This document shows positions 53,562 through 62,316 of a stretch of DNA of 64,000 nucleotides, in pieces. Source of the stretch: Gari tellinella (lineage: Eukaryota > Mollusca > Bivalvia > Cardiida > Psammobiidae); NCBI GenBank assembly GCA_922989275.2, contig OV277874.1:17782154-17846153 (forward strand), in the 5' to 3' direction. Under the pieces are notes generated by a model. The model was not told the DNA's origin and did no database searches. It saw only the letters and a program-made list of their open reading frames with translations. How positions within the stretch are numbered: the first letter of the stretch is position 1; every line of letters begins with the position of its first letter. Made by a program: the position numbers and the translations under genes.

Positions 53562-53811
53562 TACAGTGGAGAATCTGTTATTCTTTCCCAATAAACGCGT
53601 TTACGCTAAAACTATTATTTGCAGTGCAAACAGTTTGAAGCCAGATCAGACGCCGGGTAACCCGGCGTCTGATCAGGCTCCAAACTGTTTGCCACCAAGA
53701 TAAACAAGAATTATCAGAATTGTCCAAAAGTTGTTCTTTTCTACGTTTTAGTGCTTTGCGTTTGCGTACGTTTGCGTTTAAACGGGAAAGAATAACAGAT
53801 TCTCCACTGTA
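53562..53811 (-). mobile_element. Hairpin-core MITE, family A copy 20, 250 bp, in a 15-bp direct repeat
   Basis: Complete element: TACAGTGGAGAATCTG to CAGATTCTCCACTGTA, core stem CGCCGGGTAACCCGGCG. CATGTTTAATGGTTA occurs at 53549-53563 (overlapping the first TA) and again at 53812-53826, directly flanking the element. Confidence 0.95.
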
Positions 53812-54060
53812 CATGTTTAATGGTTAGCAATTTAGTTGTGTGGAAACATATTTGTAAGATGTTGTTTAATTTCATGTTGTAAATTAGAATCCATGCGTAC
53901 TCCAGTTTGCATTGGAATTACAAAACGAGACCCGGGAATCAACAATATTAATGAAAGACAATTCTGTTCTTATCTAATGTAATTGATTTAGTTGGTTAGA
54001 GTGTTATACTTTAGAAATACATCGCGATGAACACAGCTGTTGAATAACAAAATCAGCATA

Positions 54061-54376
54061 TACAGTATTGAACCTTATTAAATTAAATTGATAATCGGAA
54101 GCGAATTGCCATCGAATCGGGCGCTTCAAAAAACAAATCCTACGTTTGAATATTTTTACCTGAATTTTCCGAAGCGGTTTTGACAAATATTGAATCGAAA
54201 AAATTAACGAAGTCATATTTGCGAGCATTTGTGAGATGCACCATGCAAGAAAACTTACCCGAGGGTAAAGTTACTATTTTGAATCGCAAGCGAATTGCCA
54301 TCGAAGTGCAAGCGAATTGCCATCGAATTGCAAGCGAATCGCAAAATTTTTTAATTTGATAAGGTTCAGTACTGTA
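54061..54376. mobile_element. TIR element, family F copy 2
   Basis: TACAGTATTGAACCTTATTA at the left and TGATAAGGTTCAGTACTGTA at the right, with GCGAATTGCCATCGAA blocks on both sides of the middle. 316 bp. It directly abuts a family C fragment on the right and may have inserted into it. Confidence 0.88.
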
Positions 54377-54574
54377 AACCCATTTATTATTTGATATTGT
54401 AAAAGACTAAAGGTGCATTCTGCTTTATTTTCAGCCTGCTTTAAGCTACCATCAGCTATGATATGGAGAATAAATCTTAGGTTCATGTTCATAACAATAT
54501 AATTTGGAACTATTGCATTCATGGGGAAATAAATTAAAGGCGTAAAAATGCGTATGTATGGGGTAATGGGTTAA
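54377..54574. mobile_element. Family C fragment (copy 6)
   Basis: AACCCATTTATTATTTG, then GGTGCATTCTGCTTTATTTT CAGCCTGCTTTAAG and a terminus GGGGTAATGGGTTAA. The left hairpin arm is missing. Confidence 0.7.
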
Positions 54575-54696
54575 GGAGAAAGAATAAAAGCACGGTGCAG
54601 TATGTTAACTGGATCCAGACTATTCTCAATAGATATAATTTGTACTACAACAGTAATGAGTTGTCCCGTTTTTGTTGACACGACTTAACTAGTGTT

Positions 54697-54900
54697 ATAC
54701 AGTTGAGAAAACGTTCTTCTTTCCCAATAAACGCGTTTAGGCTAAAACTAGTAGCCCGGCGTCTGATTAGGCTCCAAACTATTTGCCACACAGTTTAACA
54801 TGAACCGTCAGAATTGTCGAAAGATAGCCCTTTTCTACATTTTATTGATATGCGTTACGTTAGCATTTAAATGGGAAATAATAACATCTTCCCTTCTGTA
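54697..54900 (-). mobile_element. Family A element lacking the left core arm (copy 21)
   Basis: TACAGTTGAGAAAACGTTCT TCTTTCCCAATAAACGCG at the left, then CTAGTAGCCCGGCGTCTGAT TAGGCTCCAAACTATTTGCC, and GGGAAATAATAACATCTTCC CTTCTGTA at the right. Confidence 0.8.
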
Positions 54901-54908
54901 TATGTGTA

Positions 54909-55090
54909 TTTACCCTTTCTCTATCGATGGCGCCAAAAGGCGCGTTTGCTAACAGTGACGCGGTTTCTGATCAGGATACAAACTGTTTGTCTTTGACACT
55001 TGTTTTGAAATTTCTTCAGTCATACCGACTTTAACGATTTTGCACATAACAATATTGAAGCAGACGATGATATGGCGGTGAAAGGGTTAA
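54909..55090 (+). mobile_element. Family B copy 10, shortened core
   Basis: TTTACCCTTTCTCTATCGAT GGCGCC, TAACAGTGACGCGGTTTCTG ATCAGGATACAAACTG (left arm lost), GACACTTGTTTTGAAATTTC TTCAGTCATACCG, AATATTGAAGCAGACGATG and GGCGGTGAAAGGGTTAA. Confidence 0.8.
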
Positions 55091-55249
55091 ATTCTCACGA
55101 TCAATCTAATCATGAAAGGGTTAAGTTTCTCAGCAAAAGCAATTTTCTTCATTCATCACCAGCTGTTTTTATTCTATTAATTACTCACAAACTACATAAT
55201 GATTTTGTCACTCCCAGAATTCATATGTAACACATTGAACCCTAGCGAC

Positions 55250-55378
55250 GAGTATACTCGTCATTAAAATATCATATACCTGTCAAGAGTACACTTGTCC
55301 TATGCAAATAGTGTAGAACCTGATCAGAGGGCTCCGTAAGGAGCCCTCTGATCAAGGTCTACACTGTTTGTCTTTCTG
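55250..55378. repeat. Orphan core-type hairpin
   Basis: GCAAATAGTGTAGAACCTGA TCAGAGGGCTCC pairs with GGAGCCCTCTGATCAAGGTC TACACTGTTTG. The upstream phrase AGAGTACACTTGTCCTATGC AAATAGTGTAGA matches AGAGTACATTTGTCCTATGC AAGCAGTGTAGA at about 7205, so it is one more dispersed family. Confidence 0.75.
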
Positions 55379-55379
55379 T

Positions 55380-56640
55380 AAAATATTGTTACCCAGGGGC
55401 AAAATTTAAACAATTTTGATAGAGGACCTGTAGACGATGATATGTGCAAAATATCTAAACTCAGTATACTATGGTTTCAGACAAGAAGATTGTTGAAGTT
55501 TTCATTGAAACAACTCTATTTTTAGCTCCGGTGACCCAGATATGCAACAGACCAGAACCAATTCATCCATATATATGAAGGACCTCCAAAATTACATCAT
55601 GCCAAATATCAAAGTTCTGGCCATATTGGTTACTGAGTAAAAGATGTTTGAACATTTCCCTATGTAACTCTATGTAAAACGGTGACCTCCGGGGTGGGGC
55701 CAATTTTGACCCCAGGGACAAAATTTAAACAATTTTGATAGAAGGTCTGTAGACGATGCTATGTGCACAATATCTAAGCTTAGTGTACTATGGTTTCAGA
55801 CAAGAAGATTTTTGAAGTTTTCATTGAATTTTTTTTATTTATAGCTCCGGTGACCCAGATATAAAACAGACCATAACCAATTTAACAATATATGTGAAGG
55901 ACTTCTAGAAGTTATACCATGCCAAATATCAAAGCTCTGGTCATATTGGTTCCAGGGAAAAAGATGTTTGAACATTTCGCAATATAACTCTATGTAAAAC
56001 TGTGATCCCCGGGGCGGGGCCAATTTTGACCCCAGGGACACAATTTGAACAACTTTGATAGAGGACCTGTAGACGGTGCTATGTGCAAAGTATCTAAGCT
56101 TAGTGTACTATGGTTTCAGACAAGAATATTTTTTAAGTTCTCATGGAAAAAAATCTATTTTTAGCTCCGGTGACCCAGATATGCAACGGACCGGAACTAA
56201 TTCAACAATATATGTCAAATACCTCTAGAAGATATACCATGCCAAATATCAAAGCTCTGGTAATTTTGGTTTCAAAGAAAATGACGTTTGAACTTTTCAC
56301 TATATAACTCTATGTAAAACGGTGACCCCCGGGGCGGGGTCAATTTTGACCCAAGGGGTAAATTTGAACAACTTTGATAGAGGACTTGTAGATGATGCTA
56401 TGTGCCAAATATCTAAGCTGTGGCCCTTGTGGTTTTTGACAAGAAGATTTTTTAAGACTTCCGTATTTTTTCACTTTGGTTGCCATGGCAACCAGAGTTC
56501 TGCATTGTTTCAAATTCTTTTAACAACTTTGAAAGAGCTTGACCCAAGGAACAATCCTGTGAAGTTTAATTGCAATCCAGCCAGTGGTTTTGGAGAAGAA
56601 GATGTTTGAAAAATTTGTTAACGCACGAAGACCGACCACA
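55380..56640. repeat. ~300-bp tandem repeat, four units
   Basis: Each unit has CCCAGGGACAAAATTTAAAC, TTTTGATAGAGGACCTGTAG ACGATGCTATGTGC, TAGCTCCGGTGACCCAGATA TGCAAC, ACCATGCCAAATATCAAAGC TCTGG and AACTCTATGTAAAACGGTGA CC. Units start near 55390, 55708, 56022 and 56340; the fourth diverges at its end. The last ~150 bp contains GGTTGCCATGGCAACC (56478-56493) and a terminal hairpin AAAGCTCACCTTGAGCAC / GTGCTCAGGTGAGCTAAA at 56640-56680. The 95-residue frame here is not a gene. Confidence 0.88.
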
Positions 56641-56904
56641 AAAGCTCACCTTGAGCACTTTGTGCTCAGGTGAGCTAAAAATGGACTACTTTTAATTGTA
56701 AATTGGGATTGTCCATATTAAGTTTCAGGGATGAATGAGTTAATATCAATATTATCTTATCACAGCCAGAAAATCCTTAGCCTGGTTATTTCTATAATAT
56801 TTAATATGATTTGATAGAAGAATCTACGTTCTACTGAGCAAATGACATGGCTGCAATAAGTTGATCATGAACAATCCTTAGATTTCCATTTTTCTGTTAA
56901 GCGC

Positions 56905-56985
56905 GATTACTTAGAGCAGGTTGAACGAAAAGCAGAATGCGCCTTAAAGCGCATTCTGCTTTACTTTAAGCCTGCTTTAAGGAAT
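56905..56985. mobile_element. Family C-type hairpin (copy 7)
   Basis: TTAGAGCAGGTTGAACGAAA AGCAGAATGCGCC pairs with GGCGCATTCTGCTTTACTTT AAGCCTGCTTTAA. The wider TTAACCC termini are not recognisable. Confidence 0.72.
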
Positions 56986-56999
56986 TAGATGTGTAACGC

Positions 57000-57470
57000 G
57001 CACCGAAACAAATCCGCAAAACCTATACACCATCTCATTCTTTACCTAATTCTACACCATTTTCAAGAGTTTAAAGACTTTTAAAGACTGTCATGGTTTA
57101 TAACAGAAAATATGAGTATTTTTATCGTATTACCCTACCTTTCGAAAAACACCTTAAAATGACTAAACCTCTCTTTTACTTTAGAGTATAAAAATACCAC
57201 AATTGATAAATGCATTTATCACATAATTTGCGGTCTGGGAGTTGCATAAAGCGATTGTATAAATATCGTAATCCACTAGTGGAATATCGTTTTTTGGGCT
57301 CCGGCCCAACTTGCTCGTCCACAAGCGTTGCATGTAGCGGGACGCCAAATGACGTCATTCACTATAACGTTAACGTAAACAACGTAACGTTTTGGCGGAA
57401 ATTCTATATAGCGGAGGGTCTTCAAACTACGGCTTCAATTAATTTAATAGGTGCTTAAACTTATTATGTG
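57000..57470. other. No supported feature
   Basis: Unassigned. The 60- and 82-residue opposing frames at 57176-57458 overlap and have no family resemblance. Confidence 0.4.
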
Positions 57471-57472
57471 AT

Positions 57473-57630
57473 AAATAGAATCTCACATTCGTGCTCATTA
57501 TTTATCATTTTAATAAACTCGTTGACTAAAATGAATATGACGCTCGCCAAGGCTCGCGTAATATTATTTTAGTCAACTCGTTTATTAAAAATGATAAATA
57601 ATGAACACTCATACAAGATCCTCTATTTAT
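57473..57630. repeat. Palindromic repeat, family G copy 3
   Basis: ATAAATAGAATCTCAC, CTCATTATTTATCATTTTAA TAAACTCGTTGACTAAAAT is mirrored by ATTTTAGTCAACTCGTTTAT TAAAAATGATAAATAATG and GATCCTCTATTTAT, around GACGCTCGCCAAGGCTCGCG. Confidence 0.88.
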
Positions 57631-58385
57631 ACCTAAGACATTGGTGTATACAAATACAAGCAGAAAATTTGTTTTTATTTTGGGCACAATACATTTAAAA
57701 AAAAAATCTCATAATTCGAAGAAACTAATTTAAAAATTTATGTGGCAATTTTTGCTAAACAATCATTTTTTAAAATTTTAGCATAACAGATATTTCACAT
57801 AATGAAGCAGGAACATTCAGAGTGACCAAACTGAAAATTATCTATTATGTCTCTGTACCAAAGTAGCAAAATATTTAGAAAATTTGACCGTCTATAATTT
57901 GAGAAAAATGAAATTTGTTTGAGAGGGTCAACATTTGTGGAAAAGCAAAATCAAGCAAAATTGAAGTTTTTGATACAACATGCACTGTAGTTTGCAAATA
58001 GTTGTCGATTCCACAAAAAAATGTCAATTGACTACCTATTGCCGGTTTCACAAAGTCTGTTCTGTAAGGAAAACACTATTCTCTAGCAAGAAATATAAAA
58101 ATACAGTCAATCTTTATAAAGCAACCACATTTAATACCGGTTAGCGTGCATACTTTTTTACTAGACTGCTTCACTCAGGGTAGAAATAATGAAGAAAACT
58201 CCTAATAAAGCCTTCTGCATTTGCTAAATGTCCTGCATTAAACGGACATCATTTTATAAGACTAGATCTACATATTGGTCTTCCTTTCAGTGATCGCTTA
58301 ATACAAGTTTGACTGTAACAGTTGACACGGATTACAAAATTTAATAACAACTGGCTGGTATGATGCAACCAAATAATTGCAATAG
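57631..58385. other. No supported feature; AT-rich
   Basis: Long A and T runs. No frame, hairpin or tandem repeat recognised. Confidence 0.4.
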
Positions 58386-58628
58386 ATAGTTACGTCTTTA
58401 CTCCGTAGCTTTTTTCAGTGTTGAAAACAGATGCTTGTTTAAAGCAGGCTGAAATTAAAGCAAACTTCATTCTGCTTTAATTTCAGTCTGCTTTAAGCTA
58501 CGATCTGCATAGATCATATGTTTGTTTTTATATTCATGACTATAGATCTATAACGTTGGATTATTTTCGTGAGTAGAGAAATAAATTAAATACGTACAAA
58601 TGAGAGTTATTGGTGTAAAGGGTTGATG
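58386..58628. mobile_element. Family C copy 8
   Basis: TTACGTCTTTACTCCGTAG at the left is worn. The hairpin TTAAAGCAGGCTGAAATTAA AGCAAACTT / CATTCTGCTTTAATTTCAGT CTGCTTTAA and the terminus TGGTGTAAAGGGTTGA are clear. The DIRS-like element begins a few bases after this terminus, so it probably inserted next to or into this copy. Confidence 0.78.
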
Positions 58629-58631
58629 TAG

Positions 58632-58990
58632 TAAAATATAGTTTTTATAGTAAAACTCATTTTAATTAGAAAATACTTACCTGCTATGAATATTGCTATT
58701 GGTTATAGATCTGCTACTTTACCAGAAAAAGCGAAGTCCACCTGAGCTACCCTAGTATAGCACCGCATATACGCCCGCACCGCGGCTGTCCGCTTAATCA
58801 TATAGACGCTTGTCTAATTATCCAAGTGGGTTTTTCCAATTAAGAAGAAAAATACTCACAAGAAAAGATAAGCGGGGTGGGAGGTGGGACTCCAGTTCAT
58901 AGCAGGTAAGTATTTTCTAATTAAAATGAGTTTTACTATAAAAACTATATTTTATTAGCAAAAATACCTTACCTGCTATGAATCTTGCTG
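58632..58990 (-). repeat. Terminal/internal complementary repeats of the DIRS-like element
   Basis: 58632-58690 (TAAAATATAGTTTTTATAGT to ACCTGCTATGAA) and 58896-58954 are perfect inverted copies over 59 bp. A third, imperfect copy of the inner part (ATTAGCAAAAATACCTTACC TGCTATGAATCTTGC) follows at 58953-58990 in the same direction as the first. DIRS elements carry terminal inverted repeats and an internal complementary region used to circularise the cDNA; this cluster is a reasonable candidate for that machinery. Confidence 0.8.
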
Positions 58991-59154
58991 ACTTCGTAGC
59001 AAAGGTGGGAAGGTAATAATTAACATCATGTACTCACCTAAGTACTGTCAGACTGCATCCTCTTCAGGTAGCATAAGCTAGCTGGATTTCTTAAACGATA
59101 ACTGTTTATTCCAGTCGCCAAGAAAAGAGGATAGTAAAAGCTAGACCAGAGATA

Positions 59155-60212
59155 TTAGTGAATAATATTCTGAGCAGCCACTAGGGGGCCAAGAGCCTGA
59201 AGATTATCTCTAGTATGAGAGAAAGATCTCAAATAAAATGAAGAGAAAGTAGATGCATTTTTCCACGAAGAGGCGTTCAAAATGTTATCTTAAGGCGCAT
59301 GGTTAACGAAGGCCCACGAAGAAGCGAGAGCCCTGAGTTCATGAGAACGAATCTGTAGGAGAGACAAATTGTTTTCCGACAGGTTAGAATACGCAAAGCG
59401 TATAGTAGAAGCAACCCATCTCGAGATGGATGCTGCAGAGATATCACCTTTTCCTTTCACAGGAATAAAGAGACGTTTACGAGAACCGCGAGTAGTGCTA
59501 GTTCTGTCAACGTAAAATTTTAGAGCTCTGATCGGGCAAAGAGTACGATCAGGGTCAGCTCTGTTTAAAGTGTGAGATAGGCTAGGAATCTTGAAAGGTT
59601 CCGGAGCCTTAGAGGGGAGTTGAGTTTTGGCTAGAAATCCTGGTTCACAAAAAATGTGACTGAACCGTCGCTATGCCAACGTAGATGTCCCGCATCAATA
59701 GATAAGGCGTGGATTTCACTCCGGCGTTTTGCTGAGGCGAACGTGAGTAAAAATACTGTTTTCCACGTTAAATGAAGGAGAGAAGCTTTATCTAAGGGTT
59801 GATACGGAGCCTTAGTAAGCGACCAGAGAACACACGATAGGTCCCACTTGGGAGTGAGAGACCTAGACACATGTCGAGCTAGTTCAAAAGAACGAAGCAG
59901 ATCTGATAGGTGAATGTCTGAGCCAATAGAATTTTGCCCACGAAACTTGAGAGTATGAGAGAGCATAGCTCTATACCCTTTTATAGTACTCACAGCTAGT
60001 CCCATATCCTCGAAGAGATATGTGAGGAAATCAGCTATGTGATGGATAGAGGGATGGGCTGGATCAATCTTCCCTCTACTACACCAATCTGTGAAGATGT
60101 TCCATTTGGCGTTATAGACTGTACACGTCGAAGAACGTCTAGCCTTGATGATATGTGTGGAGACTTCAGAAGAAAATTTCTTCTTTCTGAGGCCTTCCCT
60201 GATAACGGCCAC
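59155..60212 (-). pseudogene. Tyrosine recombinase of DIRS-like element, frameshifted and interrupted
   Basis: It would insert the circular cDNA by site-specific recombination without the short target duplication left by DDE integrases. From the Met at 60212 a 193-codon frame runs to 59631, with an N-terminal core-binding-like region (residues ~30-110, including STIKGYRAMLSHTLKF) and the first catalytic Arg in FASAKRRSEIHAL (residues ~158-170). The frame then shifts near 59632. The continuing frame has SHELRALASSWAF (H-x-x-R, 59332-59343), a stop at 59290-59292, and FSSFYLRSF with the presumed nucleophile Tyr at 59233-59235, ending at 59155. All catalytic residues are present but split by one frameshift and one stop. 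It overlaps the end of the RT frame by about 180 bp. Confidence 0.85.
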
Positions 60213-62005
60213 ACGTGAAGGTGGAACAAGAGAGGATTGTCGTGAAAGACGTTTCCTTTTTGAGACAACAGATCCTCTTGGTGCGGAAGAGGTCTGGGAT
60301 GATCGTAAAGAAATTCAAGGAGATCGTTGAACCACGATCTCTGGGGCCAGTACGGAGCTACTAGCAGAATTTTGCATTCCGACTGTCTGATTTTGCTTAG
60401 TACAGCCGGAATCAGAATGAATGGGGGAAATGCATAAGCGAACAGGTGATCCCAATTCAGAGTTAGGGCATCTATTCCCCAAGCTGCGTGATCCGGAACT
60501 GGGGACACGTACAGAGGGAGTCTGTTGTTCAGTCTGGTCGCAAACAGGTCCACTAGTGGACGATCGAAGCAAAGGAATATCAGGTTGGCTACTCTCTGAT
60601 TGAGAGACCATTCTGATGGCAGAATCTGGTTCCGGCGGGACAGGCTGTCTGCTATAGAGTTCAGTCTGCCCGCTAGATGTTTGGCCCGTATGGTGATCCC
60701 GGAGGATTGACACAGGAGAAAAAGCTTCTTTGTCTCTTGAAAGAGAGCAAGAGAGTGAGTCCCGCCCTGTCTGCGGATGTAAGAAACTACTGTCGTGTTG
60801 TCCGTAGACAGAGACACGCAGTGGCCCTTTAGAACAAATAGAAAAGAGGACAGAGCTAGTATTACTGTCATCAATTCTAGGTTGTTGATATGAAGTTGAG
60901 ATTCCTGTCGAGACCATAGACCCGAAACCATTAGACCCGATGGTTCCAGGTGTGCACCCCACCCTTCGTTGCTCGCATCTGTGAAGAGGAACAGAGATGG
61001 GGCCGCAAGATGGAGAGGAACGCCTTTCAGCATCCTGTCCTTGTTCAGCCACCATTCCAGAGCTTGATGGAATGGAGGGCGGAGGGAAACTAACGTCGAG
61101 AGGTGGTCCCGGCGGGGCCTCCATAGAGCTAAGAGATAGAACTGAAGGGGTCTCATAAAGAGGCGACCCAGTTCTATGAAGTCCGCCGTTGAGTTCAGAG
61201 TCTCTAGGAGGGACAGAAGAGACCTGGCGGAGCAATGACGTTTGTGTAAGAAGGTCTGAATCAGATCTAGAACTAGATCTATTCTGGCAGGGGGAACGCG
61301 AACTATGTTCCTGTCCGTGAGAAAGTTAATCCCTACGAAGACAAAGTCTAGGGATGGGATCAAACTTGACTTGTTTGGGTTTAGTATGAGACCTAGACCT
61401 GAAACGATTCCCCAGCAACGTGCCAGATCGGCGCGAAGAAAGTGACGATTTCCTTGATGAAGGAGCCAATCGTCGAAGTATTGGAGAAGGATCGAACCTC
61501 CCACTCTTAAGTGTGAGGCTACTATCCTCATCAGTTTTGTGAAGACCCTGGGCGCCGAAGACAGGCCAAAGGGTAGGGCACGAAACTGGTAGACCACAGA
61601 GCCATGGCAGAATCTGAGAAGATGCCTGGATCGTTTGTGGATTGGCACATGAAAGTACGCATCCGAAAGGTCTAAAGATAGACCCCACTGAAATGGGCGG
61701 ACCGCGAGCCGGATAGAGGCTTGCGTCTTCATCTTGAAGGATTCCTTCTCTAGATACAGATTTAGAGAAAAGAGATCGATGATCGGTCTCCAAGAACCGT
61801 CTTTCTTGGGAACAAGAAAAAGGCGACTGTAGAATCCCGGGGATTGAAGATCCAAGACCCTTTCTACCACCGCTTTGTCTAGCAGGCTTATCACAGCCTG
61901 AGCTAGGCCAGGATGTTCCGACGTAAGATTGATGGGGACACTCGATAGAGGGGGCGTTTCTCGAGAGGAATGAAATAGCCCTCTCTGACGATGGCAAGAG
62001 CCCAC
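60035..62005 (-). CDS. Reverse transcriptase / RNase H polyprotein of DIRS-like element
   Basis: Copies element RNA into DNA and removes the RNA strand. The frame is 656 codons. RT: SRLFLVPKKDGSWRPIID (residues ~60-77), catalytic LSLDLSDAYFH (109-119), ALPFGLSSAPRVFTK (143-157), catalytic QYFDDWLLH (175-183). RNase H: LFTDASNEGWGAHLE (340-354), NNLELM (374-379), LSTDNTT (399-405) and HLAGRLNSIADSLSR (443-457). Then a C-terminal domain with PLVDLFATR, AWGIDAL and LLVAPYWPQ (~483-554), which in DIRS elements has been compared to phage adenine methyltransferases. The first residues are probably not native: the frame from 62316 to 61903 contains GARLLHFSQAWSQITRDKWA and EGYFIPLEK, the expected RT N-terminus, and joins this one by a frameshift near 61955. 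The true start therefore probably overlaps the end of Gag. Confidence 0.92.
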   Translation of the reverse strand: MGSCHRQRGLFHSSRETPPLSSVPINLTSEHPGLAQAVISLLDKAVVERVLDLQSPGFYSRLFLVPKKDGSWRPIIDLFSLNLYLEKESFKMKTQASIRLAVRPFQWGLSLDLSDAYFHVPIHKRSRHLLRFCHGSVVYQFRALPFGLSSAPRVFTKLMRIVASHLRVGGSILLQYFDDWLLHQGNRHFLRADLARCWGIVSGLGLILNPNKSSLIPSLDFVFVGINFLTDRNIVRVPPARIDLVLDLIQTFLHKRHCSARSLLSLLETLNSTADFIELGRLFMRPLQFYLLALWRPRRDHLSTLVSLRPPFHQALEWWLNKDRMLKGVPLHLAAPSLFLFTDASNEGWGAHLEPSGLMVSGLWSRQESQLHINNLELMTVILALSSFLFVLKGHCVSLSTDNTTVVSYIRRQGGTHSLALFQETKKLFLLCQSSGITIRAKHLAGRLNSIADSLSRRNQILPSEWSLNQRVANLIFLCFDRPLVDLFATRLNNRLPLYVSPVPDHAAWGIDALTLNWDHLFAYAFPPFILIPAVLSKIRQSECKILLVAPYWPQRSWFNDLLEFLYDHPRPLPHQEDLLSQKGNVFHDNPLLFHLHVWPLSGKASERRNFLLKSPHISSRLDVLRRVQSITPNGTSSQIGVVEGRLIQPIPLSIT

Positions 62006-62316
62006 TTGTCCCGAGTTATTTGGGACCAGGCTTGAGAGAAATGAAGAAGCCTGGCGCCCACTGGAATGTCGGAAGCATTCTGGGGAGGAGGTAGAAAGGA
62101 CGAATCCCTAGGGAGGGCCCCTAGGGTTTGCACCAGACGCCTTAGATAAAGAAGGCGACTGTGCAGACTTGAAACCAGTTGATTTACCCTGGTAACTAGT
62201 CTTTCCCTTAGCAGAGTTATCAAACTTTCTCTGGTTAGTCGGTTTGCTCTGCTTGGTTTTCTGCCGCTTAGACTGATTAGGGGCAGAAGAAGGAGAAGGA
62301 GAACTGCGCCGGGCAT
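61950..62316 (-). pseudogene. N-terminal part of the RT frame, separated by a frameshift
   Basis: The frame ending at 61903 includes SDIPVGARLLHFSQAWSQIT and WALAIVREGYFIPLE, the conserved lead-in to DIRS-type RT. Near 61955 (CTCGAGAAACGCCCC on the minus strand) homology passes to the next frame, which continues as the 656-codon RT. Upstream it overlaps the last ~200 bp of the Gag frame, the usual overlapping arrangement in this order. A one-base indel in this copy or in the sequence is the simplest explanation. Confidence 0.7.

Noticed and set aside
7480..53814. Recurrent ~60-160-residue open frames containing QIRRRVTRRLIRLQTVCHQ-type or IRRRVTRRLIWLQTVC-type sequence, on both strands
   Set aside because: They are translations of the palindromic family A element. 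The same peptide appears wherever the hairpin lies, from both strands, and there is no start, splice or codon evidence for a real protein.
56630..56690. Hairpin followed by CTAAA at the end of the ~300-bp repeat, considered as a Helitron 3' end
   Set aside because: The CTAA lies within the hairpin stem instead of ~10 bases after it, and no TC 5' end could be located. Not claimed.
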